Assembly (NCBI GenBank): GCA_910584215.1
Contig: CAJTYI010000004.1
Location: forward strand, 1-9,780
DNA length: 9,780 nucleotides
Source of the DNA: an uncultured Roseburia sp.
Lineage (GTDB): Bacteria > Bacillota > Clostridia > Lachnospirales > Lachnospiraceae
Direction of reading: 5' to 3'
The notes beneath the pieces are model-generated. The model was not told where the DNA came from. It worked only from the letters and a program-made list of their open reading frames with translations, and searched no databases. Below are positions 1-8,600 of the stretch, one piece after another. Numbering within the stretch: position 1 is the stretch's first letter; each line of letters opens with the position of its first letter. A program made the translations under genes and the position numbers.

Positions 1-73
<73 letters not shown>

Positions 74-88
74 ATCTCACAGAAAAAT

Positions 89-117
89 ATTATAGATCAA
101 AAGGAGTCATATGTCAA
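89..117 (-). promoter_or_regulatory. Consensus sigma-A promoter of tRNA-Phe
   Basis: On the minus strand a perfect -35 box TTGACA (112-117) and a perfect -10 box TATAAT (89-94) are separated by exactly 17 bp. The predicted start lies near 82, leaving about nine leader bases before the mature tRNA 5' end at 73. A full-consensus promoter is typical of strongly expressed stable RNA genes. If other tRNA genes follow to the left of the window, this promoter would drive them too. Confidence 0.9.
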
Positions 118-279
118 GCAAAAAAACATAAAAAATAGCGAAATTAAAATCGAAAAAAGCTTTTTTTCTTGCGCTTCAAATGATAAAATGGACAGGAAGA
201 GAAGAAGTGCACAGTCATGGTATGTTGAAACGGTCTGTGCGCATCAAAGTACACAAATGTTAGAAAGGATATGAGATAC

Positions 280-777
280 ATGCATGAAAAATTAGTGATT
301 GTGCCGCAGCAAAGGACGATGTTCAAAAAAATAATGGTTTTGGTCTGGTTTCTGTTGACCTGCTTCAACCTGTTTTTTGCGATTTTTATCTTTCCGTTGT
401 TCATTCTGCCGGCGATGCTGTTTGGTTTTGTCTGGTTTTGGTGGAATTACCGCACGGATATTGAGTTTGAATATGTCTACTTTGATGGTGATATCCGAAT
501 TGCCCGCATTAAGGACAAGCGTAGACGCAAAAATATCGTGTGGGCGACGATGGAGGAGAGCGTGGTTGCGATTGCGCCCAAGGGAGACCGGAGCGTGTAT
601 AAGTATGAGAACGATAAGAGTATTCCATACCGCAACATCGGCAGCGGGGCACCCGGGGCTAACGTGTATGAGTTGATCATTAAAAAAGAGAAAGGACTCA
701 TCCGCTATGAGTTCGAGCCGGATCAGGATATGGTAGAGGCTATCGCAGCTCGTTATCCAAGAGGGATTGTAAAGTGA
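280..777 (+). CDS. Small two-helix membrane protein, DUF6106-like
   Basis: Encodes a 165-residue protein of unknown function. The start at 280 (MHEKLVIV) is preferred over the in-frame ATG at 271 because the SD-like AAAGGA at 264-269 sits 10 nt before 280 but only 1 nt before 271. The N-terminus is followed by a strongly hydrophobic stretch (about residues 16-50, rich in Phe, Leu and Trp) that reads as a tight two-helix hairpin. A cytosolic-type beta-rich domain follows, with the pattern EFEYVYFDGDIRI, a basic KDKRRRKN cluster and a WATMEE segment. From memory this pattern resembles the DUF6106 proteins of Lachnospiraceae; that assignment is tentative. No enzymatic motif is visible. It ends with TGA at 775-777, directly against the stop codon of the opposing gene. 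The promoter is unclear: a TAAAAT at 184-189 lacks a good -35 box. No terminator is visible at its 3' end. Confidence 0.8.
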   Translation: MHEKLVIVPQQRTMFKKIMVLVWFLLTCFNLFFAIFIFPLFILPAMLFGFVWFWWNYRTDIEFEYVYFDGDIRIARIKDKRRRKNIVWATMEESVVAIAPKGDRSVYKYENDKSIPYRNIGSGAPGANVYELIIKKEKGLIRYEFEPDQDMVEAIAARYPRGIVK

Positions 778-1194
778 TTATTGTTCGCCTTCGGCGTTGT
801 CCAGGAAACGCATGCGTGTCTGCGCGTTCGATGTAAGCATGGCGGCAGCATGAACCTCCATGTTGCTCTGTTTGAGACATTTGGCACAGAGCGTGCCAAA
901 TGAAATTTGAGCGCCGCAGCCCTGGCAGTTGTAGGAGATACGTTTATTTAATTCTTTGTCCTTGTACTCTATGCGGCCTTCGCGTATCCAGTGTTTGACA
1001 CGGGAAAGCGGAATGTGAAATTCTTCAACCACATCATACTCTGTGACGTCATTTTCTCGTATAAACTCCTTGACGCGCATAAACAGAGCCTGTTCTTCGC
1101 AGAGCTGACAGATTTTTCCTTCGTGGTCGAGCGCGAGCGGCCGTCTGCATATCTCACAATATTTGTAATCTTCAAAAAGGCCTTTATGTCTCAT
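778..1194 (-). CDS. Zinc-ribbon/HTH protein resembling flagellar-operon protein YvyF (TIGR03826-like)
   Basis: Encodes 138 residues. The start at 1194 (MRHKGLFED) is chosen because a GAGG sequence lies 6 nt upstream; the longer in-frame ATGs at 1206 and 1221 have no SD. Two CxxC pairs near the N-terminus (C13/C16 and C29/C32) and two near the C-terminus (C90/C93 and C103/C106) look like two zinc ribbons. Between them (about residues 39-75) is a helix-turn-helix of MerR-like flavour, containing VKEFIRENDVTEYDVVEEF and then SRVKHWIREGRIE. This layout matches the small YvyF-type protein found in Bacillus flagellar operons upstream of flgM, whose molecular role is poorly defined. Here no flagellar gene is adjacent, so function cannot be read from context. 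The C-terminal 30 residues look disordered. DNA binding is an inference from the HTH. The gene is divergent from murI across about 210 bp. Confidence 0.82.
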   Translation of the reverse strand: MRHKGLFEDYKYCEICRRPLALDHEGKICQLCEEQALFMRVKEFIRENDVTEYDVVEEFHIPLSRVKHWIREGRIEYKDKELNKRISYNCQGCGAQISFGTLCAKCLKQSNMEVHAAAMLTSNAQTRMRFLDNAEGEQ

Positions 1195-1241
1195 GGCAAT
1201 CCTCATTTCTATGATGTTCAATCGGGGGTGTTTCTCTTTAC

Positions 1242-1276
1242 ATTATAATAATGAAAACTTTCTGGCTACCATTATA
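1242..1276 (-). promoter_or_regulatory. Possible promoter region for the YvyF-like gene (two -10 candidates)
   Basis: Two perfect TATAAT hexamers lie on the minus strand, at 1242-1247 and 1271-1276, both upstream of the gene starting at 1194. Neither has a convincing -35 box at 16-18 bp; the better of the two weak matches is TTTTCT at 1294-1299, 17 bp upstream of the second. One of them probably serves as promoter, possibly activator-dependent, but the sequence does not decide which. Confidence 0.4.
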
Positions 1277-1337
1277 CTACGAATATCTGGATAAGAAAAT
1301 AGTTTTTAGATATTTTTTTCGACATCCAAAAGTATTA

Positions 1338-1366
1338 TTGACGATGGACGCGGTTAGGTATATTCT
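1338..1366 (+). promoter_or_regulatory. Probable sigma-A promoter of murI
   Basis: TTGACG (1338-1343) and TATTCT (1361-1366) are spaced 17 bp apart, five and four matches to consensus respectively. An overlapping TATATT at 1359-1364 is a better hexamer but gives a 15-bp spacer. Transcription would begin near 1373, leaving a leader of about 33 nt with the ribosome binding site. Confidence 0.55.
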
Positions 1367-1405
1367 TAACAATAGATAAATCAGGATGAGGAAAGGTTTA
1401 AGTGT

Positions 1406-2182
1406 ATGGAGAGGGAGCAGCGGCCGATTGGGGTATTTGATTCCGGCGTTGGGGGAATCAGCGTTCTGCGGGAACTGGTGGCGCTGATGCCGAATGAAAA
1501 TTATATATTCTACGGAGATTCCCGCAATGCACCTTATGGGATTAAGGATGTGGAGACGGTCAGAAAACTGACCTGCCTGGATGCGGAGCACTTGCTCAAA
1601 CAGGGGGTGAAAGCACTTGTCGTGGCATGTAATACGGCCACCAGCGCCGCAGTCGACGAGCTGCGCATACGCTATAAGAACTTTCCCGTGATTGGAATCG
1701 AGCCCGCGCTTAAGCCTGCGGTCGCCGTTGGCCAGCATCCAAGAGTCGTTGTTATGGCGACGCCCATGACTTTGCGGGAGGAAAAGTTTCATCTGCTGTT
1801 ATCCCAATACGAAGAGCAGGCGGCGGTCTACCCGCTTCCCTGTCCTGGTTTGGTAGAATATGTGGAGCGCGGGGAGACACAGGGGGCGAGGCTCGAAGCT
1901 TTTCTTAAATCGCTGTTCGCTTCCTTTTCCAAGGTCAAGGTCGATGCTGTCGTGTTGGGATGCACACATTATCCGTTTGTGCGGGCGGCAATTCAAAAAG
2001 TGGTGGGAGAACAGACGCCGCTTTTTGACGGAGGCGCAGGGACGGCCCGGGAGACGAAGCGGCGTTTACAGGCAGAAGGGCTCTGTAACCCCTGCGGTCA
2101 AAAAGGTACGGTGATTTTTCAAAACAGCCTCGAGAGCAAGGAAATCTTACAGCTTTGCAGCCGTCTTCTTCATAATCATTAA
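1406..2182 (+). CDS. murI: Glutamate racemase
   Basis: Cytosolic, cofactor-independent racemase (258 residues, usual family length) that interconverts L- and D-glutamate, supplying D-Glu for the peptidoglycan stem peptide. Family motifs are all present: VFDSGVGG at residues 10-17 with Asp12 and Ser13, YGDSRNAPYG at 36-45, the first catalytic cysteine in ACNTATS (Cys75), and the second in GCTHYP (Cys186) with His188. These are the residues used in the two-base proton transfer known for MurI/RacE enzymes. The start ATG at 1406 follows GAGG (1388-1391) and AAAGG (1392-1396), with 9 nt from the latter to the ATG. The gene appears to be transcribed alone: upstream is a divergent gene, downstream a long gene-free stretch, and the first recognisable terminator is 170 bp beyond the stop. 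No truncation or missing active-site residue is seen. Confidence 0.97.
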   Translation: MEREQRPIGVFDSGVGGISVLRELVALMPNENYIFYGDSRNAPYGIKDVETVRKLTCLDAEHLLKQGVKALVVACNTATSAAVDELRIRYKNFPVIGIEPALKPAVAVGQHPRVVVMATPMTLREEKFHLLLSQYEEQAAVYPLPCPGLVEYVERGETQGARLEAFLKSLFASFSKVKVDAVVLGCTHYPFVRAAIQKVVGEQTPLFDGGAGTARETKRRLQAEGLCNPCGQKGTVIFQNSLESKEILQLCSRLLHNH

Positions 2183-2270
2183 AAATATCTAAATAAAATT
2201 TGTTCCTTATTTTATATATTCTTATTAAAGTTGACACAAATTGGACATATTTATTCCATATACTAACAAT

Positions 2271-2302
2271 ATCGAAAGTAGTTATCCTTTCTACTTCTCG
2301 AT
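2271..2302. other. Bulged hairpin / inverted repeat
   Basis: ATCGA plus AAGTAG (2271-2281) pairs with CTACTT plus TCGAT (2291-2302), leaving one unpaired C at 2297 and a 9-nt loop. The stem is AT-rich, and the T-run after it on the plus strand is interrupted, so it is a poor terminator. It could be an RNA structure or a protein-binding dyad. Confidence 0.55.
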
Positions 2303-2346
2303 AATTTCCTTTTATATAGATTAACATTTTCATAACTAAACTCCTC

Positions 2347-2380
2347 GAAAGACCCTCCACGTCACAGCGGAGGGTTTTTC
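2347..2380 (+). terminator. Intrinsic terminator downstream of murI / candidate small RNA
   Basis: GAAAGACCCTCC (2347-2358) pairs with GGAGGGTTTTTC (2369-2380), giving a 12-bp stem with one G-U pair. The core is ACCCTCC/GGAGGGT, the loop is 10 nt, and the T-run at 2375-2379 forms the lower stem and tail. On the minus strand the T-run is interrupted, so it works best on the plus strand. It is the first good terminator after murI and protects the downstream lyase gene from read-through. Confidence 0.85.
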
Positions 2381-2485
2381 ATTGTGAGAAAACTGACCTT
2401 CTCCTGGAAATGAATGGAAGCACATAAAGCTAGCATGTCATTATGTAATAGGTTCTATGGGTATCGCGTCGGTGCAAAATGTCAG
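2381..2485. other. Gene-free stretch, nothing recognised
   Basis: The gene-free stretch between murI and the lyase gene runs from 2183 to 2642. Its left part holds the hairpin and terminator and its right part the promoter candidate and leader hairpins, each described separately. In this middle segment I see no ORF with an RBS, no known riboswitch core and no clear repeat. It may hold binding sites for a sugar-responsive regulator, but none can be named. Confidence 0.5.
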
Positions 2486-2532
2486 TTATTGGAATTAGAG
2501 CAAAAGTCCTATAAAAAGGGCTTGCTTTTTGC
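2486..2532 (+). promoter_or_regulatory. Possible promoter of the lyase gene within an inverted repeat
   Basis: TATAAA (2510-2515) is a good -10 candidate. Upstream are weak -35 candidates: TATTGG (2487-2492) at 17 bp, or TTGGAA (2489-2494) at only 15 bp. The -10 box lies in the loop of an imperfect dyad: GCAAAA (2500-2505) pairs with TTTTGC (2527-2532), and GTCC (2506-2509) with GGGC (2518-2521). A dyad over a core promoter suggests an operator, and a weak -35 box suggests activator dependence; both are inferences. Transcription would start near 2522, giving a leader of about 120 nt. Confidence 0.35.
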
Positions 2533-2561
2533 AGAAATGAAGAGTATGATAGGCGTAGGTA

Positions 2562-2610
2562 ACTTTTTCAATCTGGAAAAGTGACAGGATTTTGGGATAG
2601 GCCCAAAGTC
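2562..2610 (+). other. Two hairpins in the leader of the lyase gene
   Basis: First hairpin: ACTTTTTCA (2562-2570) pairs with TGGAAAAGT (2574-2582) across a 3-nt loop, nine pairs including one G-U. Second hairpin: GATTTTGGG (2588-2596) pairs with CCCAAAGTC (2602-2610) across a 5-nt loop, nine pairs including one G-U. They are separated by 5 nt and lie just before the ribosome binding site at 2625-2632. They match no riboswitch I know and are more likely to affect mRNA stability or translation. Confidence 0.55.
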
Positions 2611-2642
2611 TTCACCAAAAAAGAAAAGGGGGAATATCACGA

Positions 2643-5600
2643 ATGAACAGACAACGTGGTAAACGCAAAGCAGGTGCGCGCCGCATTGGCGCTGCTGTTT
2701 TGACAGCTGCGATGCTCGCTGAGACTTTCGGTAGTGCTGGTTTGCAGACTGTGTCTGCTGCACAGCAGGTGACATATTGGAAGTCCGACGTGACTGCAGC
2801 TCTTGAGGCAGCTTCTACGGCAATTGGCAATGCAGATGCTTACGCGACAGCAACAGGAGCTTTACAGGAAGCCTTTAACGGACTTGAAAAAGCGAAAGTT
2901 GTTGAGAATGTTAAAATCGCCAGTGTGACAGAGGATTCCGTTACATTGGAGTGGGATGCTATCAAAGGAGTGGACGATTTAAGAGGATACAATGTCTACT
3001 GGGCAGACAAGAATTTAGAGAATACCGAGTTCCTGCTGATAGGTCCCGACGGAAAGACCGTTGCAAACAACAAAGTGGAAGGCACGATGACCTGCGATGC
3101 GGGAAGCGGCGATACCGTAACTTTCACCGTTAAAAAATCGACCTACCGCAACCTTTACTTTAAAGTGGCTCCGGTTACTTCCATGGGACCCGGGGCAAAA
3201 TCAGTTGCCACGGCAAAGTCCCCGACCGCGTTAGAGTACAAGGCATACCTTGAGGATATTGACCGCGGCATGACGGCGACGATGACTGATGCCGGCGTGT
3301 ACTTAAGCTGGAGACTTCTTGCCAGCGAGGTGGACGGCGTCGGTGAGACAGGACTTACCGGTGTGAACTTTAACGTATACCGTGACGGCACAAAGATTGC
3401 CACGGTGACGGACAGCACCAACTACCTGGATACCAAGAAGACGGATGGACTGACCAACAGTACATACAAGCTGGTGCCGGTAAAAGGCGATGCTGAGCAG
3501 ACGGAGAAGACTTGTGAGAAGTACACGATCTTCACCAAGGATGCTGACAATAAGGATGTTGCGTACAAAGACATCCCATTGCAGAAGCCGGCGGACACGA
3601 CGATCGCGGAGACTTATGGCATCAAGACGATCACCAGTGTCAATTCAAGAACCGACAACTATGGCACAGACCCGGATGCCACCAAGTATCCGATCACCTA
3701 TGTCGCAAACGACAGTGCGGTCGGCGATGTGGACGGCGACGGCGAGTACGAGTATTTCGTAAAATGGGACCCGAGCCTTTCTAAGGACGTGTCGCAGGTT
3801 GGTTATACCGGAAAGACCTATATTGACTGCTACGAGATCGACGGCACCCTGTTATGGAGGCTGGATCTTGGCGTGAATATCCGTTCCGGCGCGCACTATA
3901 CCGAGTACGGCGTATATGATTACGACGGCGACGGCAAGGCGGAGCTTATGGTTAAGACGGCTCCGGGCTCCAAAATGATCACCTACAACGCGGACGGCAG
4001 CGTAAAGAGCGAGAAATATGTGACGAACACGGCCAGCGCTGTAGCTGAGGGGGCAAAAGACGACAGCAGCTATGTATTCTCCGCGGCAGACTACCGCGAA
4101 TATCTGATCGATTACTTCCAGCACTGGGGTGTTTGGGACAATTACCCGGCGGACGTTGTTGCGGACGTAATCGAGTGCGAGGGCGGCTGGAGCAACAACC
4201 TGGTAGACATGTTCACGGTGGACACCGCATGGAGAGACGCGAAGTTCTATACCGGTGATGAGAAGAACACCTCCCAGGATCTCAAAGCGCTTGGAAGCTC
4301 CATGTCAGACCCGAAAGTGGTAGAGTATATCAAGACATACATCCCGGACTACAAGGCCGGCGACAAGCTTGTGAACGTGACTCTGCGTGAGGCTGACGGC
4401 ACAGTGAAGTATCCGGGTACCGGCGCAGTCGTTGCAAACTTAAAGACGGTGCGCGTGGCGGATGTCAAGGATAATTACGGCGCGTATGACCTTGCCTCTG
4501 TAGACAAAGATGTGACAGACAAGGGCTATACAAAGGCGGAGGCTACGATCCTTGCCGACTATTTCCTGAAACACTATCAGTACCGCATGAAGAAACATAA
4601 CCTGGAGACATTTGAGGGTTATATTATCACCGGGCCAGAGTATATCTCACTCTTTGACTGCTCAAACGGCGCGGAGTTAGATACCCAGGATTGGCATTTT
4701 GACCGCATGGATGACGGTATGCTCTGGTGCGATTATGCGCTGGATTACATTGAGCCGGGCAACCGTGTGGACCGCTTCAATGTGCTGGTAGCTTATCTTG
4801 ACGGGGAAAATCCATACTGTGTGATGGGCCGCGGCTATTACAGCAGAACGACGATGGCGGCATATGGCGTGGATGAGAACCGCAAACTGAAGCTCTTTGG
4901 AGCCATTGATTCCGGATACTCCGTGATGAAGAACCCGTTCAATGACTACCACGGCGCAGACGGCGTATCAGAGTATGGTACACTTGCCGGACAGGGCGAC
5001 CACTATATCGCAGTTGCAGACGTGGACGGGGACGGACGCCAGGATATCGTCAACGGCGGCGCGATCGTATCCTACGATATGGAGAAGAAAGACCTGTACC
5101 TTTACAGCTCAGGCAAGGCCGTAAATGCCAGCCATCCGGAGGATGGGGAGTTAAAGTATGGCCATGGTGACGCGATCCATATCACCGATATTGACCCAGA
5201 CAGACCTGGTCTTGAGATTGTCTCCTGTTTCGAGGGCGGCTATGGCGCGGCATACAACTGGGCGCTGCGTGATACCGAGACGAACACTGCGCTTTTCGGC
5301 GATCCGGGTTCTACCGACTTTGGACGTATCATCATCGGTGATGTGCTGACAAATGTCAGGGGTCTTGAGATTGATACCGGTAAAGACTGCAAGGGCAATA
5401 ATGTTTCCTTAAAGGGTGTTTCCAACAACATGAACATCAAGTGGGATGCCAACATGAGCACGCAGTTTGTGACAGGTATTAGAACGAGCGATGTATCTGT
5501 CATCGGTAACGCTGACGGTAAACAGGTAACATACTTGACCGCAAAAGGATACCGCACCAACAACGACAGCAAGGGCAACCCGAACTTGGTAGCCGACCTG

Positions 5601-8600
5601 TTCGGAGATTACAGGGAGGAGATTATCCTGCGTACAGAGGACAGCTCATCTCTCCGTATCTATATGAATACCGCTGTCTCAGAACATAAGAACTATACGC
5701 TGATGCACAATACGCAGTACCGCGTAGGCATTGCATCACAGAACTCCTCTTACAACCAGCCGGCATACACGGATTACTACTACGCGTATGACACCGATTG
5801 GGAGTATGTATGGGTGCCGAACCAGAAGAAAGAGCAGGAACCGGGTCCGGTGGCAGAAGCAACTTCAACAGTGAAGGCAGCCGGGACGATCACAGTTTCT
5901 ACTCAGGCCGACGAAGAGGGCATGACGACCAAACCGTTGGATGATTATCAGTTTGACTTTGGTACCAAGAGTGGTAATGCGGGCGAACCGTTTAAGACCA
6001 TAACAAATCAGGTTTACAACGCAGAGACTGGATATGGATTAATCAATCCTGGTGATTTGCATGTAGACAAACATAGCCAGGGCGAGATTATTGCAGATGG
6101 TGATTCCGCGTATGACCTTGCATTACAAAAAGCTTTGGGCGACGCTGTCAGAGCAGCAGACGGTGTTTTAGAGTTTGCAATTGATCTGCCGGCAGGAACC
6201 TATAAGGTGAATGTTTATGCGGCAAATAACTGGAATAATAACTATCAGGATTGTGTTTACTCTATTAACGGAGTAGAAATCGGTACAAGTAACTACACAC
6301 CGGAAACAACTACAGTGAAAAACTTTGGTTTATATGCTAAAGTGACATTGACTGAGCCGGGACAGATTGTAGTAAAATCAGTGAAAGGCAGCGCGGCATT
6401 TGCTTTCATCAGTGCAATTACGGTCAATGAATATGTACCGGAAATACCTGATTTTGATAATGCACAGTGGACGGCATACCAGGATGCGGCTTCTGCATTG
6501 GCAGATGCAGCAAAGACATTTGCTGATAACAGTGAACCAAGTGATTACACCGTTGATCTTGTGACAAAGATGCAGGCAGTTGCTGCGGCAGCGACAAAAG
6601 TTCGTTTTATGGCGTTGGCAGATACGAAAGACGGTGATGCGCTTTATGCACAGGCGGAAGAGGTAATGGCGAACAAGGGCGCTTACACGTCAGTTTCAAT
6701 TGCACCGCTTGAGCTTGCCATGAAAGAGTATGTGAAAGCATCCGCTAATCTTACCATAACCAAAGAGATTCAGGCAGTAAAAGATGCGCTTGAGTATTGG
6801 TTAGAGGGTGTCAAGATTGAAGGCGACAAAGTTGTGATCGATGCTTACGATGCAACAGAGCTGCAGGCTTTGATCATTTCTGTCGGCGAAGGTACGACCA
6901 GCATTGATCCGAGCATCCAGGGAGAAGATGGTAAAGAAGTTACCTTGGGTGAAGGTACATTAAAAGAACTTGATTACAGCATTTCCAGCTGGGAAGCATT
7001 AAAAGCAGCTTATATGGCAGCGCTTCCGGTTTCCTCCGGCGAGGGTAAATCCATCCAGACGATGAAAGTGATTTACAACAACCTCAAAGAGGCCAGCGAT
7101 AACCTGAGCAGAATTGCTCCGGCAGTGGAGTATGCAATCGACTTTGGACCGGCAGTAGACTCGGATGAGGCTACCTACGGCGGAGGACCGGCGATTGCAA
7201 ACGCAAATACCCTGACATTGACGAACCATGGATTTACATTGAACGGACAGCCGTGTACGCTGATGACGGGTAATGACCTCTATGAGAATACGGTGGATGA
7301 CAACCGCAACCATATGGGTCTTGTAACCGCAACCAAAGATTTTAATACCAATGGCGGTGGCGCTTACTTCAGAGATTATATCTACGGTGAGAATGGCGCA
7401 CCTTATACGTTCCAGGCAGACGTAGAGGAAGGATTCTGGTATGTCTATGTCTATACCGGAGACAAATTAACAAACCACTCCCTTGACTTCTACTTTGGTG
7501 ACGGCGCGAAAGCATACGGCAACAACGATGCGGCTATCGCGGCAGGCACACGTTTGGCCCTGACACCGGTGACAGAGAGCGAAGGCAAGTCTGTTTATAC
7601 GCAGGCATATAACGGCGGCGGCCAGTATTTGGCAGCAAATGCCATCTACCGTGTCTATGTACCGGCAGTGGCAGAGGGCAGCAACAAGGGATTGTTCTCG
7701 ATCACCTGTTTTGACCAGACAAGTGATCCGATGCCTGAAATCACAGCAAGATTAAACGGACTTGAGATGGCGCATATGTCTTATGCAAAAGCGCTGGAAG
7801 AGGCGATGAAAGAGCTTTTGGCATATCCGGAAGAAGAATACACGACAACCAGCTACAAACCATTCAAAGATGCACTCACAGAGGCGCAGGCTCTTGTTGG
7901 ACATGAGAATGACAACAAGCAGGCAGTCGTAGAGATGGTAGAGAAACTGGATACAGTGGTATGCACAAACGTTGCAAACCTTGTAAAACGCGGCAACAAA
8001 GAACTGCTCACCGCAAAAGTGGATGAAGTAAAAGATTATAACCAGGAGAACTTTACAGCGGAGAGCTGGGAGATCTTTAAGGCAGCGCTTGAGGCTGCAC
8101 AGACTGTATTGGCAAATGATGACGCGGTACAGGAAGAAGTAGACGAGGCGTTAAAGAACTTGAGGGATGCGGTTGATACCTTAGAGAGCATTGTTGATAC
8201 AACCGACTTGGAGAATGCGATTGCTGAGGCACAGGATATCGACCCTGAGCTTTACACGGCAGACAGCTATGCGGCGTTTAAGGAAGTTTTGGATGCTGCA
8301 AACGAAAAACTGGCAGACAAGAACATTTCTCAGGCTGACGTAGCGGCACATGTGGCAGCGCTTGCGGAAGCAAAAGGCAAGCTGGTTAAGAGAGCGGATG
8401 CAACGGCCCTCACAGCAGCAATTGAAAAAGCGGAAGCTTTGGATGAATCCTTGTATACAGCGGACAGCTATGCGAAAGTTACAGCAGCATTGGAGGCAGC
8501 AAAAGAGCTCGACCTTGCAAACGCAACACAGGAGGAAGTGGACGCGGCAGCGAAGGCAATTGAAGACGCGATTAAGGAACTTGTAAAAGTTTCCACCGGA

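Larger units (their letters stand above)
2265..2380 (+). ncRNA. Candidate small RNA ending at an isolated terminator
   Basis: This part of the gene-free stretch after murI ends in a strong intrinsic terminator (2347-2380). It also contains a hairpin at 2271-2302 made of ATCGA and AAGTAG pairing with CTACTT and TCGAT, with one bulged C. Two C-rich runs, CTCCTC (2341-2346) and ACCCTCC (2352-2358), are complementary to Shine-Dalgarno sequences, a known feature of Firmicute regulatory RNAs. A TTGACA at 2231-2236 could be a -35 box, but the best -10 hexamer (TATACT, 2259-2264) is 22 bp away, too far for a normal promoter. The alternative is that all this is simply the long 3' UTR of murI. The call is speculative. 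Confidence 0.25.

Noticed and set aside
152..168. Palindrome GAAAAAAGCTTTTTTTC as a terminator
   Set aside because: The stem is almost all A-T and has essentially no loop, so it is unlikely to form a stable terminator; it is probably simple AT-rich spacer.
271..279. Upstream ATG at 271 as the start of the membrane protein
   Set aside because: The SD-like AAAGGA ends only 1 nt before it, while the ATG at 280 has workable spacing.
991..1248. Plus-strand open frame opposite the YvyF-like gene
   Set aside because: There is no RBS or recognisable motif, and the minus-strand frame has clear zinc-ribbon cysteines and a good SD.
2460..2640. Possible metabolite or cyclic-dinucleotide riboswitch before the lyase gene
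   Set aside because: I could not find the conserved core of any riboswitch class I know (for example c-di-GMP, TPP or SAM); only simple hairpins are present.
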